A DNA stretch of 64,000 bases from Odoribacter sp. (GTDB taxonomy: Bacteria; Bacteroidota; Bacteroidia; Bacteroidales; Prolixibacteraceae). Below the pieces are notes generated by a model, which saw only the letters and a list, made by a program, of their open reading frames with translations, did no database searches and was not told the origin of the DNA. This document shows, piece after piece, positions 18,501 through 26,713 of this stretch. Numbering within the stretch: position 1 is the first letter of the stretch; every line of letters starts with the position of its first letter. The DNA lies in NCBI GenBank assembly GCA_013824715.1, contig PNOH01000003.1, positions 116,121 through 180,120 of the forward strand, given 5' to 3'. Both the position numbers and the translations under genes were made by a program.

Positions 18501-18698
18501 TTATTTTTCGATTTTATCAGCCTCTTTTTTAGGTTCCTCGTCTTCAGCTTTTGAAGCATTCTTGAATTCCTTAATTCCTTTCCCTAACCCTTTCATTAAT
18601 TCAGGAATTTTAGTTCCGCCGAACATCAGTACAACGACAACCAATACAACGATGAGTTCCTGAGGACCAATTATTCCAGCGATAATTAATAAGTTCAT
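18501..18698 (-). CDS. tatA: Sec-independent translocase subunit TatA/E
   Basis: 65 residues. The N-terminal membrane helix ([20 protein letters not shown]) is followed by the FGGTKIPEL hinge and an amphipathic helix ([14 protein letters not shown]), then a charged tail, the classic TatA layout. TatA forms the channel-like part of the twin-arginine export system. tatC is not in the window. At least two proteins here carry twin-arginine signals (49408-50265, 50364-51698). It is probably the last gene of the M23-dxr-rseP run, 56 bases after rseP. Confidence 0.92.
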   Translation of the reverse strand: MNLLIIAGIIGPQELIVVLVVVVLMFGGTKIPELMKGLGKGIKEFKNASKAEDEEPKKEADKIEK

Positions 18699-18754
18699 AC
18701 TATTTAAGTTTAAATGGTTTTTGCAAAAGTAACAAAAATTATAACTTCAGATAT

Positions 18755-20083
18755 TTATTTGAAGAGTTTAAAGATATCATTTCCATTGGCAAAAATTACC
18801 AGGGAAAGCAGAAGTACCATACCAGTAATCTGGGCATATTCCAGAAATTTATCGCCAGGTTTACGTCCGGTAATCATTTCGAAAAGCAGAAAAATTACAT
18901 GTCCGCCATCAAGCGCAGGTATTGGCAATAGGTTCATCACCCCCAGAATGATGGAAAGAAACGCAGTCATACTCCAGAATGAATACCAGTTCCATGCCCC
19001 GGGGAAAATATTCCCGATGGCAATAAAACCACCCAGAGATTCATAAGCTTTTGTTTTGGGCGAAAAAATAAGCTTAAATTGTTTGAGGTAGTCGTTTATT
19101 TCGTTTATACCACGAGAAATTCCGGCAGGAATTGATTCAAGCAGGCCGTATCGAATGGTTTTAAATTCGAAAATTTTCTCCAAATCCTGTTCAAGCTGAA
19201 TTCCAAGCATTCCTGTTTGTGGAATAACCAATGAGAAATTCATCTCCTGATTGTCGCGTAGTACATTTAAAGTGACCTGTTTGCCCAGGCTATCTCTTAG
19301 TGCTGCTTTAAACTGGTCGTTAAATTCGTATTTCAGGTTGTTCATACCGATAATCTGGTCGCCAGCTATCAAACCGGCATCTTTGGCCGGAGAATCCTTG
19401 CCAAACCTGGCAATTCTATAATCGAACGGAATCCTGAATGATAATACCCCCCTACTTTTGATCAGAAGCGCCAGATCGTCGTCAGATATTTCAACATCAA
19501 CTTTTTGCCCGTTACGTTCAACCTGAATGGCCGAAGCGTAATCCAGAATTACTGTTGGAATAATTTTAAGAAAGTTTTCCACTTTCTCGTTCGCGACAGC
19601 CAAAATCTTATCTCCATTCTGTAAACCTATCTGGCGGCCAACAGAATCAACCTCAATGCCATATTTTACATTTGCAGTTGGCAGATATTGTTCTCCCCAG
19701 GCATACAGAATTCCAATGTAAATAATAAAGGCCAGAATGAAATTCATTAAAACACCACCAGTCATGATCAACAGGCGCTGCCATGTTTTTTTTGAACGGA
19801 ATTCGTAAGGTTGGGGAGGTAATTTCATGGCTTCTTTGTCCATTGACTCATCAATCATGCCCGAAATCTTAACATAGCCACCTAATGGCAGCCAGCCAAC
19901 TCCATATTCGGTATCACCTTTTTTTACTTTAAACAGCGAAAACCAGGGATCAAAAAACAAGTAAAATTTCTCAACTCTTGTTTTAAACATGCGGGCAAAC
20001 AGGAAATGTCCGAATTCGTGTATAATAACCAGAAGAGATAAACTCAGTATAAGTTGTGCAGCTTTTATCAATACTATTTCCAT
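18755..20083 (-). CDS. rseP: Site-2 intramembrane metalloprotease RseP
   Basis: 442 residues. The zinc motif HEFGH lies in the first membrane helix (about 22-26), and the second active-site segment is NLLPIPALDGGH near residue 390. Two PDZ-like regions lie between (about 120-300). In other bacteria it cleaves anti-sigma factors and signal-peptide remnants in the membrane. It sits 17 bases downstream of dxr, a common pairing. The active site is intact. Confidence 0.93.
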   Translation of the reverse strand: MEIVLIKAAQLILSLSLLVIIHEFGHFLFARMFKTRVEKFYLFFDPWFSLFKVKKGDTEYGVGWLPLGGYVKISGMIDESMDKEAMKLPPQPYEFRSKKTWQRLLIMTGGVLMNFILAFIIYIGILYAWGEQYLPTANVKYGIEVDSVGRQIGLQNGDKILAVANEKVENFLKIIPTVILDYASAIQVERNGQKVDVEISDDDLALLIKSRGVLSFRIPFDYRIARFGKDSPAKDAGLIAGDQIIGMNNLKYEFNDQFKAALRDSLGKQVTLNVLRDNQEMNFSLVIPQTGMLGIQLEQDLEKIFEFKTIRYGLLESIPAGISRGINEINDYLKQFKLIFSPKTKAYESLGGFIAIGNIFPGAWNWYSFWSMTAFLSIILGVMNLLPIPALDGGHVIFLLFEMITGRKPGDKFLEYAQITGMVLLLSLVIFANGNDIFKLFK

Positions 20084-20100
20084 CGGTTCTTTTTCTGTTT

Positions 20101-21273
20101 TTAATTCTTATGTATCAACCAATTTTTAACAATGGAGGATGTTATAATTCTAACTTCCTTATCTGTTTGGACATAGTCTTCCAGATTTGGATTTTTTGTA
20201 AATGATGCTTTCTCCATCGCCAGTTCAATTATTTCGGGCATTTGGAGAAAACTGATTTTTTCGGTCAGGAAAGCCTGCACTACCACTTCGTTTGCTGCAT
20301 TCAAAATACAAGGCATGTTTCCTCCCTGATTGAGAGCTTCGAAAGCGAGTGCAAGGTTACGAAAATTTTTTGTATTTGGCTGTTCGAATGTAAGCATTGG
20401 GTAATCTAAAAAGCTGAAGCGCGGGAAGGCCGAAGAAAGCCGTTCAGGAAAATTAAGTGCATACTGAATCGGCAATTTCATGTCGGGAAGCCCCATTTGA
20501 GCTTTCATTGACCCATCGCAGAATTGTACAATGGAATGAATAATGCTCTGCGGATGAACAATTACCTCTATTTGTTCAGGTTTCAGCCCAAACAGCCATT
20601 TCGCCTCAATCACTTCAAACCCTTTATTCATTAAGGTTGCCGAGTCAATTGTAATCTTTGGTCCCATGTCCCAGTTTGGATGTTTCAGCGCATCGGCCCT
20701 GGTTACCTGCGCCAATTGCTCAATGGTGTAGCCCCTGAATGGGCCGCCTGAAGCTGTGAGGTATATTTTTTCGATTTCATTGTTGAATTCGCCAACCAAA
20801 CATTGAAAGATTGCTGAATGTTCCGAATCAACCGGATAAATATTAACCCGGTTTTCGATAGCCAGCCGGTTAATGATTTCACCGGCGACTACCATCGTTT
20901 CCTTGTTTGCAAGGGCAATGTGCTTGCCAGCTTTTATCGCGTTACAAGTCGGAATTAATCCTGAATATCCTACCATGGCGGTTACCACAATATCAATGGT
21001 ACTCATCTGCACTACCTGCTGAAGCGCTTCACGGCCTGCGTAAACTTTTACGGGCTCATCTTTCAGGGCATCTTTCAACTGATCGTAATGACAGGAGTTG
21101 GAAATGACCACCACATTCGGGCGAAACCGTTTTGCCTGTTCGATCAGTAACCCGATGTTGTTGTTGGCTGTCAGCGCTTCAACTTCAAAATGTTCCGGAT
21201 TTTGGGAAATGACTTCAAGCGTTTGAGTTCCAATTGAGCCGGTTGATCCAAGTATGGCGATTCTTTTTCTCAT
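20101..21273 (-). CDS. dxr: 1-deoxy-D-xylulose 5-phosphate reductoisomerase
   Basis: 390 residues. It has the NADPH-binding GSTGSIGTQTLEVI at the N-terminus, ANKETMVVAG, PVDSEHSAIFQCL with the metal-binding D and E, LTASGGPFRG, HPNWDMGPKITIDSATLMNKG and NAANEVVV. It catalyses the committed step of the MEP isoprenoid pathway, which also feeds the menaquinone side chain made further along this window. It lies 8 bases after the M23 peptidase gene. Confidence 0.96.
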   Translation of the reverse strand: MRKRIAILGSTGSIGTQTLEVISQNPEHFEVEALTANNNIGLLIEQAKRFRPNVVVISNSCHYDQLKDALKDEPVKVYAGREALQQVVQMSTIDIVVTAMVGYSGLIPTCNAIKAGKHIALANKETMVVAGEIINRLAIENRVNIYPVDSEHSAIFQCLVGEFNNEIEKIYLTASGGPFRGYTIEQLAQVTRADALKHPNWDMGPKITIDSATLMNKGFEVIEAKWLFGLKPEQIEVIVHPQSIIHSIVQFCDGSMKAQMGLPDMKLPIQYALNFPERLSSAFPRFSFLDYPMLTFEQPNTKNFRNLALAFEALNQGGNMPCILNAANEVVVQAFLTEKISFLQMPEIIELAMEKASFTKNPNLEDYVQTDKEVRIITSSIVKNWLIHKN

Positions 21274-21281
21274 AAATAAGC

Positions 21282-22145
21282 TTAAAAATCAATGTATGTT
21301 TCAGGATCGAGAGCAGTTCCGTTGTGCCAAAGTTCAAAATGAAGGTGCGGGCCGGTTGTAAGTTCCCCGCTATTCCCCATAATGGCTATTACATCGCCCG
21401 ATTTCACTTTGTCGCCAAGTGTTTTAAATAATTCGGCATTGTGCTTATAAACTGAAATAATATTGTTTTCGTGCTGAATAAAGATGGAGTAACCGGTATC
21501 CATGGTCCAGCCTGCAAAAATGACGGTTCCGTCAAGTACATTTGATATTCGGGCATTTTGTTTTCCAACAATATCAACGGCCAGATGATCGGTTTTGGGA
21601 TTGAATTTATTGGTGATCAATCCATGCAAAGGAGTAAAAAAGTGAATATTGGCGATACTTGGCAAACGTCTGGGGTTTTGCTGAATCGAGAGGTATGATT
21701 TTTCTTCAAGTAACTTATCCCTGAAAATTGAATCAGCATTGAATTTGTCGAATTTTGCCTCAGCTACTTTCAACGCTGTGTCGGAACCGGATGATTCTTC
21801 AGCCGGAGTTTCGCCCTGAAATAAGGTCTTGATCTTTAGAAAATAATTGTCACGGGTTTTGATTTCATTTTCCAGGGAATCTACCAGCATATAATTCCAG
21901 AGGATCTGTTGGCGCACTCTGGCGCTCGGATATCCCGGAATATTTTCACGCAAGGGAGTATAGGCAATAATAACAGTAGTTAAAAGTATCAGCAAAATGG
22001 CTCCCAAACTACCAAGTGTCAGTACTTTGATGGGAGTAAGTTTGATGCTCCAGACCGTTTGGATCGTCGAATCATTATAAATGATCAGCCGATAGTGGTC
22101 TTTCAGCATTTGAAATATTTTTTTTCGCAGCTCCTTTCTGTTCAT
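21282..22145 (-). CDS. Membrane-anchored M23 (LytM-type) peptidase
   Basis: 287 residues. The cytoplasmic N-terminus (MNRKELRKKIFQML) is followed by one transmembrane helix (about 37-62), a periplasmic helical linker and a C-terminal M23 domain with HLAVD in place of the usual HxGxD and the second motif GPHLHFELW. The zinc residues (H, D, H) are all present. It probably cuts peptide cross-links or activates another hydrolase during wall growth. It is first of the run ending in tatA. Confidence 0.88.
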   Translation of the reverse strand: MNRKELRKKIFQMLKDHYRLIIYNDSTIQTVWSIKLTPIKVLTLGSLGAILLILLTTVIIAYTPLRENIPGYPSARVRQQILWNYMLVDSLENEIKTRDNYFLKIKTLFQGETPAEESSGSDTALKVAEAKFDKFNADSIFRDKLLEEKSYLSIQQNPRRLPSIANIHFFTPLHGLITNKFNPKTDHLAVDIVGKQNARISNVLDGTVIFAGWTMDTGYSIFIQHENNIISVYKHNAELFKTLGDKVKSGDVIAIMGNSGELTTGPHLHFELWHNGTALDPETYIDF

Positions 22146-22164
22146 TGCCCAGTTTTTCGAATCA

Positions 22165-22172
22165 CAAAATTA
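22165..22172 (-). promoter_or_regulatory. Possible -7 promoter element for the M23-dxr-rseP run
   Basis: Minus-strand TAATTTTG fits TAnnTTTG, about 20 bases before the M23 peptidase start codon. A TTG lies about 23 bases upstream, slightly more than the usual 19-21 spacing, so this is tentative. Confidence 0.35.
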
Positions 22173-22289
22173 AGAGAATTTGGAGAATACTGCGCCAATG
22201 GCAAGTTTATTAATACTTTTTAACGATGCCAATACAAGATAAGTCTTAAAATAGTTGAATACAAATTAGGAAAGTCTTAAAGTATGGCC

Positions 22290-22297
22290 TATATTTG
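22290..22297 (+). promoter_or_regulatory. -7 promoter element (TATATTTG) of the initiator tRNA gene
   Basis: Perfect TAnnTTTG, about 73 bases before the mature tRNA 5' end. No plus-strand gene lies between, so this is the most likely tRNA promoter. Confidence 0.55.
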
Positions 22298-22369
22298 CAG
22301 CCGCTAAGCAGAAAATATTTTGTGGGGCAAAGTTCTAAAACGAAGAAGGTACAATACCAAAAAATACAT

Positions 22370-22442
22370 TGCGGGGTGGAGCAGTTGGTAGCTCGTTGGG
22401 CTCATAACCCAAAGGCCGTCAGTTCGAGTCTGGCCCCCGCTA
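22370..22442 (+). tRNA. Initiator tRNA-fMet (CAT anticodon)
   Basis: A full cloverleaf can be drawn. The acceptor pairs at 2-7:66-71 are GCGGGG/CCCCGC, the D-stem is GAGC/GCTC, the anticodon stem is TTGGG/CCCAA around CTCATAA, and the T-stem is GTCAG/CTGGC around TTCGAGT. Three features mark it as initiator rather than elongator: positions 1 and 72 (T and T) do not pair, the anticodon stem has three consecutive G:C pairs, and the 11:24 pair is A:T. CCA is not encoded. The 3' end is the integration target of the elements that follow. Confidence 0.95.
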
Positions 22443-22443
22443 C
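22428..22443 (+). repeat. attL: tRNA 3'-end copy of the integration core
   Basis: The 16-base GTCTGGCCCCCGCTAC is repeated exactly at 33489-33504, and its last 13 bases again at 32458-32470. Here it is part of the tRNA T-stem and acceptor stem. These direct repeats mark the ends of two integrated elements. Confidence 0.85.
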
Positions 22444-22456
22444 TTTTTAAATTTCA

Positions 22457-22498
22457 AAAGCCTGTAAGTTAACAACTTACAGGCTTTGTTGTTTTTAA
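22457..22498 (+). terminator. tRNA terminator supplied by element A
   Basis: A perfect 14-bp stem (22457-22470 with 22474-22487) has a 3-base loop and is followed by a GTTGTTTTTAATT tract. It lies 15 bases after the tRNA and inside the element, so it replaces the host terminator that was displaced to 33510. Confidence 0.85.
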
Positions 22499-22544
22499 TT
22501 GGAAACATATTGGAAATATCTTCACTTTTCACTCAAATCCTTTT

Positions 22545-22883
22545 TTACTTTTTGTTGATCACCTTTTGCGGGTTTTTCGTTGGACGTGCGTTCTGTCTCT
22601 GAAAAATCAGACTCAATTGAGCAATGGATTCCGGTGTAAGCATGGCTGCAAAATTCTCTTTACTGTATGGAAAAGTTTTATTTTCTATACTACAGCCTTC
22701 CAAAATTCCGGAATAGAGTAAGGAAATAAATGTTCCGGGCTTCATTTTTTCAAATTCCTCAAACTGGCCAAAGGCCATCCCTTCAGACTCCATACAAGAG
22801 CATAAAGCATTCCAGTTGAATTCAACGCGATATTGCGTTCGACCAACTTGTATGGAGTCATATTTTCTTCGCCAGATGCTCAT
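22545..22883 (-). CDS. Small phage tail-assembly-chaperone-like protein (downstream copy)
   Basis: 112 residues. It opens with IQVGRTQYRVEFNWNAL and continues with a helical region containing PGTFISLLYSGILEGCS and ESIAQLSLIF. The layout (short beta start, then a phi-N-x-x-phi and an LLYxGILEGC-type helix) resembles small tail-tube assembly chaperones. The gene at 24680-24994 has the same layout, so the two may be relatives on either side of the tape measure gene. The ATG overlaps the tape measure stop (TAATG), suggesting coupled translation. The function is inferred from position and layout only. Confidence 0.5.
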   Translation of the reverse strand: MSIWRRKYDSIQVGRTQYRVEFNWNALCSCMESEGMAFGQFEEFEKMKPGTFISLLYSGILEGCSIENKTFPYSKENFAAMLTPESIAQLSLIFQRQNARPTKNPQKVINKK

Positions 22884-24676
22884 TATGTTGAAATTTTTTT
22901 GATGGTTGATTCTTTCTCAATTACAGCAACCAAATCCCGCCCCTGTTGGCGGAACGTTCCTGTGATATTTATTGTCATTGGCGCTAATCTGTATGAGTTG
23001 ACCCCGGCACTACTTACCCCAATAGATGAGTTATTTCCACTGCCCGCGCTGGAAAATGTGCCGCCGCCTCCAGAAGCTGCACTTGCAACGGAAGTTTTAA
23101 AAGCTGTACCTATTGCAACAAGAGCAATACCAGCTGCAATGGCAGCAATGGCAGCCCCAGGAGTGGCAATCCCGGCTTTAAACATTAAAGACATTGCTAA
23201 AAATGCGGTCCCGGCGCCAATAGTAGCTTTTCCTATCGTTAGAAGCAGATCGCCAAAGGCAGATCCCAAAATTTCACCAATGCCTTTAGCCCCGTCTGCA
23301 CCAGCTAAAAGTAACCCCAGATTTTCACCGAAAGAAACAGCAAGATTATTCATGGCGGCTTCAATTGCTCCACCAATATCGATGCTTGTTGTTTTAAGAT
23401 CACCTAAAATTGATTTTACTTTATTGGCTGAAGCTTCTAGTTTATCAGTTTCGAGTCCTTCAGATAAAACCTTCGACCACTTCTCGTTTCCCTTTTCATC
23501 TGTTATTAACTTCCATTCAGTTTTTATTGAATTATCAACCGGCTTCAATGCTGTTAATCCTTTCGAATCAGCTTTTTCCTGTTCGATTTTTTTAATAATA
23601 GCTTCGTCAACCTTATTATTGTTTTCCTCAATTGATTTGGTAAGAGTGTTATATTCCCTTGTCATTCCACGAATTGTCGCTAATCCAGCTGCATCGATTT
23701 GATTAAGCTTCGCACGGGATTCGGCCAGGGCACGGGTTTCATCATCCATTTTGTTACCCATTTCATATTGCTTTTTTTGAATCTGTACCCGTTCTTTTTG
23801 GAGTGCAAATTCATCTGCTGTCATCTGTTTTTGTATGGAAATAGCTTCAGATAAAGCAGCTAGACGTTCCTTTTCTGATAATTCAAGGTCTTTAGCTTTC
23901 AGTCTTAATTCCTCAATACTTTGGCTGCGTTTGCCCTGTATTTCTATCAGGGCTATTTCTTTATCTTCAAGGGCTTGCAGGGCTTTGGTATTATCCCAGG
24001 CTTGTTTTGATTCTTTGGCAATTTCAGAACCTAAACCCGAAACCGATTTTTTCAAAGCTTCCCAGCCAGCGCCGAATTTTCCAGTGAATATTAAAAACAA
24101 TCCTTCACCAAATACAGACAACCGATCTATCAGCACATTGAAAATAGCCTTGAACGAAGCCATCACCTTCTCAACGCCTTCTGCTCCACGTTCGGTCTTT
24201 GTAAAATATGAAACTAACGAACCAAGTGCAACGATTAATAATCCAATACCAGTTGATGCTATTGCCAATTTCAGAACTTTCCATGCTGCTGAATGTTTCA
24301 ACGTAGCACTGGCGGCGGCCGTTTGTGCGGTTGCCGCCGCGGTAGTGGCTGTGGCTTCAGCTGCTGTTGCTGCGGTTAATCCTTCACTTGCAGTGGTTGC
24401 TGTTAGTTTTGCTTTACCTAAGTTGCTCACATCCTCAGTTGCTTTGAAAGCTCCTTTGAAACCTTCCCATAAAAACGTAAATGCTTTCTGAAATGCTTTC
24501 ATTTTTTCGCTGACTGCATCCAGGTTAATCCCAAACACAGCGGCAAATGAGGACAAAGAACTTTTTGCCTCATTTGAGAAGTTATCAACGGCGGCTTTAC
24601 CGCTTTCCATGTCTTTACGGAAATTCTTTGTTTCCGCTCCGAACCGAACCTTTAGATTTGTTGTTGTGTCGCCCAT
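22883..24676 (-). CDS. Phage tail tape measure-like protein
   Basis: 597 residues. It begins with the typical tape-measure opening (TTNLKVRFGAETKNFRKDMESGKAAVDNF), then a long Ala/Thr-rich helical stretch (about 90-130), a hydrophobic segment (about 137-160), a Lys/Glu-rich coiled coil (about 240-390) and a glycine/alanine-rich hydrophobic region (about 450-540). In phages such proteins set tail length and are threaded through the tail tube. It is short for the family. No tail tube, baseplate or fibre genes follow before the tRNA, so the cluster is truncated or specialised. Confidence 0.75.
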   Translation of the reverse strand: MGDTTTNLKVRFGAETKNFRKDMESGKAAVDNFSNEAKSSLSSFAAVFGINLDAVSEKMKAFQKAFTFLWEGFKGAFKATEDVSNLGKAKLTATTASEGLTAATAAEATATTAAATAQTAAASATLKHSAAWKVLKLAIASTGIGLLIVALGSLVSYFTKTERGAEGVEKVMASFKAIFNVLIDRLSVFGEGLFLIFTGKFGAGWEALKKSVSGLGSEIAKESKQAWDNTKALQALEDKEIALIEIQGKRSQSIEELRLKAKDLELSEKERLAALSEAISIQKQMTADEFALQKERVQIQKKQYEMGNKMDDETRALAESRAKLNQIDAAGLATIRGMTREYNTLTKSIEENNNKVDEAIIKKIEQEKADSKGLTALKPVDNSIKTEWKLITDEKGNEKWSKVLSEGLETDKLEASANKVKSILGDLKTTSIDIGGAIEAAMNNLAVSFGENLGLLLAGADGAKGIGEILGSAFGDLLLTIGKATIGAGTAFLAMSLMFKAGIATPGAAIAAIAAGIALVAIGTAFKTSVASAASGGGGTFSSAGSGNNSSIGVSSAGVNSYRLAPMTINITGTFRQQGRDLVAVIEKESTIKKIST

Positions 24677-24679
24677 GAT

Positions 24680-24994
24680 TTAATTCCCTTCAACTTTAGG
24701 TAACTTCATCATATTCACACTTATAGACTCTATAAGCAAAGAGAGCGTGTCGGTATCCAGTTGGCCTATTCGGTAAACATCAAAAGGACATTCAATTTTC
24801 TTTATACGGCAATATTCCTCACAACCCAGAAAAACCAGATCAAGTATATGCCTTAACGACATATGGCTCAACCGGGTGAAATCTTCAACGGTAAGGCCGT
24901 GCCGGTCGCTAAATTTGGCCATTGTGTTCATATTATAGACTGGAGTATAAGTTACCCCGTCAATTACTACTGAAATTTGTTTATTCTTTTCCAT
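24680..24994 (-). CDS. Small phage tail-assembly-chaperone-like protein (upstream copy)
   Basis: 104 residues, immediately upstream of the tape measure gene, the normal place for a tail assembly chaperone. It opens with ISVVIDGVTYTPVYNMNTMAKF, followed by helical LRHILDLVFLGCEEYC and SLLIESIS. It shares its layout with the 112-residue protein on the other side of the tape measure gene. No programmed frameshift site was evident. The assignment is from position and layout; confidence is moderate. Confidence 0.5.
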   Translation of the reverse strand: MEKNKQISVVIDGVTYTPVYNMNTMAKFSDRHGLTVEDFTRLSHMSLRHILDLVFLGCEEYCRIKKIECPFDVYRIGQLDTDTLSLLIESISVNMMKLPKVEGN

Positions 24995-25018
24995 GATGAT
25001 AAATGTTAAATTAATTAA

Positions 25019-25354
25019 TCATTCAAATACTTTTTCGGCTGTGATTTCCATAAATCGCCGATGTTGATCTGGTGTTATTGATGTGATATTGTACTCTGAA
25101 GAATCCCACAAAATACGGAAAGTGGTGTTCACCCCAGAATCGTAATGTCCCGCAATGGATAGAGTGCCGGGCAGATTCATTCTTTCGCCCTCTTTTTTCT
25201 CAGAATTTCCCCGCTGGGTAATACTTACCAACGCTTTACGGTAGTCGGTCCATGTTTCTTTAACCTGACCTTTTGAAGATTTATCGCGATGCGGTTGACG
25301 AAACATGATGAGTTCATTAAAATCGCTTAAACTAATTTCATTTTTCTTTGCCAT
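25019..25354 (-). CDS. Phage head-tail joining/adaptor-like protein
   Basis: 111 residues from the ATG at 25354; a TTG two codons upstream is less likely. It has the short beta-rich pattern of head-tail adaptors (gp16-type stoppers): ELIMFRQPHRDKSSKGQVKETW, an R-x-N-x-P-G-T segment and a C-terminal YNITSITPDQHRRFMEITAEKV. The last element (S-I-T/R-x-P-D-x-x-x-R-F-M-E-I) is characteristic of that family. In phages it closes the head after packaging. Its presence without portal, capsid or terminase genes shows the module is incomplete. Confidence 0.6.
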   Translation of the reverse strand: MAKKNEISLSDFNELIMFRQPHRDKSSKGQVKETWTDYRKALVSITQRGNSEKKEGERMNLPGTLSIAGHYDSGVNTTFRILWDSSEYNITSITPDQHRRFMEITAEKVFE

Positions 25355-25743
25355 ACTCAAAATATTATTGTTTTATACACTAATAATAAACCTGATTTAA
25401 TTCCTTAATTTTGCATGCGTTTACAGATAGTTAGGGTAGTGGTCTCACGTATATTTGATGTAGAGATTTTACCCCCCCCTACCCCCCATAAGATTCTAAC
25501 CACATGAAAAATATTTTTATTACTACTTATTGATTGCTATCTCTCTGACTTATACCCTATACCTTGAATTTTGACACGTGTATAAAGTTTTTAGGCTAGT
25601 AGTCGAGCTTACATTTTACACTTTAACCGCCCTTATCTTTAACCATTTTTAAGGTATAATTTTTCATTTTTTACTCTTTTGTTTAAATGTTTGTGTATTT
25701 ACAGCATACACAAACCATTAAATAGATTATTATTCTTTTTTAG
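25355..25743. other. Non-coding gap between tail module and recombinase
   Basis: No convincing gene on either strand. It holds a run of eight C, TA, then six C (25472-25487), which reads as a G-rich tract on the strand transcribed into the tail genes. There is a plus-strand TATATTTG (25450-25457) that would fit a -7 promoter box but has no gene to serve, and a 10-7-10 palindrome near the recombinase stop. Otherwise it is AT-rich. Confidence 0.6.
25689..25715. repeat. 10-bp palindrome with 7-base spacer beside the recombinase gene
   Basis: GTTTGTGTAT, spacer ttacagc, ATACACAAAC: perfect 10-base arms around a 7-base centre. It lies 28 bases beyond the stop codon of the tyrosine recombinase. 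No T-tract follows on either strand, so it is a poor terminator. The geometry matches a tyrosine-recombinase core site (two inverted arms around a 6-8 base crossover region). Confidence 0.5.
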
Positions 25744-26712
25744 TCAATTCAGGCTGGTTTTTGTCTGTTTTTCGAGTGCAACATCTATTGCGCTTACAGC
25801 CGGGTTCTGATAGAACGATTCAGCCTCAAATGCACTTAAATATATTTGTGTTGTGTCTGTGGAAGAGTGGCCTAACATTTTTTGAACTTCATAAATTGAA
25901 GCTCCGGCACGCAAAGCCATAACTGCACTTGTATGTCTCAAAGAATGTCCAGTAAACTTAGGATCATCAATCCCAATAGTGCGCAAAGATTTTTTTATAA
26001 GACTTGATATATAGTCGATATTAAGCCGCTCGTTAGTGTTGTATTTCGAATGATTTATGAGTACCGGCGAATCTGGGTTCTTCGCGTTATCACAAAGCAA
26101 TATATATTCATAAAGTGGATCGGTTGCCTTATCCGAAATTCCAATTATCTGATCTTTGAACTGGTGACCTTTACGCATGATTTTCATACTCCAGTGAGCA
26201 CCTTCACATATCAAATCCCCAACATTCAAACGGTGTAATTCGCACCGGCGCACACCTGTACGAAGCATGAAGTTTACAATACACCAGTCGCGCATTTCGG
26301 AAATTGTGTCTTTTGGCATTGCTTTTAAAAGCTCAATAACCTGGTCGGTTGATAATATACCTTTTTGAAAGCCTTTGTACTTTTTAGGACTATGAACACC
26401 TGAAGCAATATTTACAAATTCACCTTGATATACTTCCCTGTAAATCCGGTTTGTAGCAAGCCATCCGTAAAACATACGAACAGCACACAAATAACCATCA
26501 ATAGTAGTGCTGGTCATTTCTTTAGCTAAGAGGTAGGCCTTATAGTTAATTACGTCTGCTTTGCGCGGTTCGCGTACATTAACCTTTTTTATTCCCAAAT
26601 AAAGAAACCATTGATCTAGCTTTTTTTCGTAATTGTATCGGGTTTGAGGCTTAACATCAAGGTCGGACAGATATTGAGAAACAAGTTGATTAATGCTTTT
26701 ATCGGTTTGCAT
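25744..26712 (-). CDS. Second tyrosine recombinase (XerC/D-like)
   Basis: 322 residues. An N-terminal SAM-like DNA-binding domain (about 5-95, SINQLVSQYLSDL...) is followed by a catalytic domain with all landmarks: R in MLRTGVRRCELHRL, HSLRHTSAVMAL (H-x-x-R), LGHSSTDTTQIYL (H and the tyrosine nucleophile). It is shorter than the element integrase at 30855-32300 and of a different type. One base separates its start from the stop of the pseudo-RimK gene, so the two are one transcriptional and probably translational unit. A XerH-like role in resolving or inverting a site (perhaps the palindrome at 25689) is inference. Confidence 0.88.
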   Translation of the reverse strand: MQTDKSINQLVSQYLSDLDVKPQTRYNYEKKLDQWFLYLGIKKVNVREPRKADVINYKAYLLAKEMTSTTIDGYLCAVRMFYGWLATNRIYREVYQGEFVNIASGVHSPKKYKGFQKGILSTDQVIELLKAMPKDTISEMRDWCIVNFMLRTGVRRCELHRLNVGDLICEGAHWSMKIMRKGHQFKDQIIGISDKATDPLYEYILLCDNAKNPDSPVLINHSKYNTNERLNIDYISSLIKKSLRTIGIDDPKFTGHSLRHTSAVMALRAGASIYEVQKMLGHSSTDTTQIYLSAFEAESFYQNPAVSAIDVALEKQTKTSLN

Positions 26713-26713
26713 T

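Noticed and set aside
22833..24491. Long plus-strand open frames opposite the tape measure gene
   Set aside because: Ala/Pro/Ser-rich shadows of the Ala/Thr-rich tape measure protein; no start context and no domain.
22545..25354. A complete prophage or a contractile injection system
   Set aside because: No capsid, portal, terminase, sheath, tube, baseplate or lysis genes are present.
25472..25487. Phase-variable switch in a coding gene
   Set aside because: The C tract lies in a non-coding gap, so slippage would not change a reading frame; only a promoter or leader effect remains possible.
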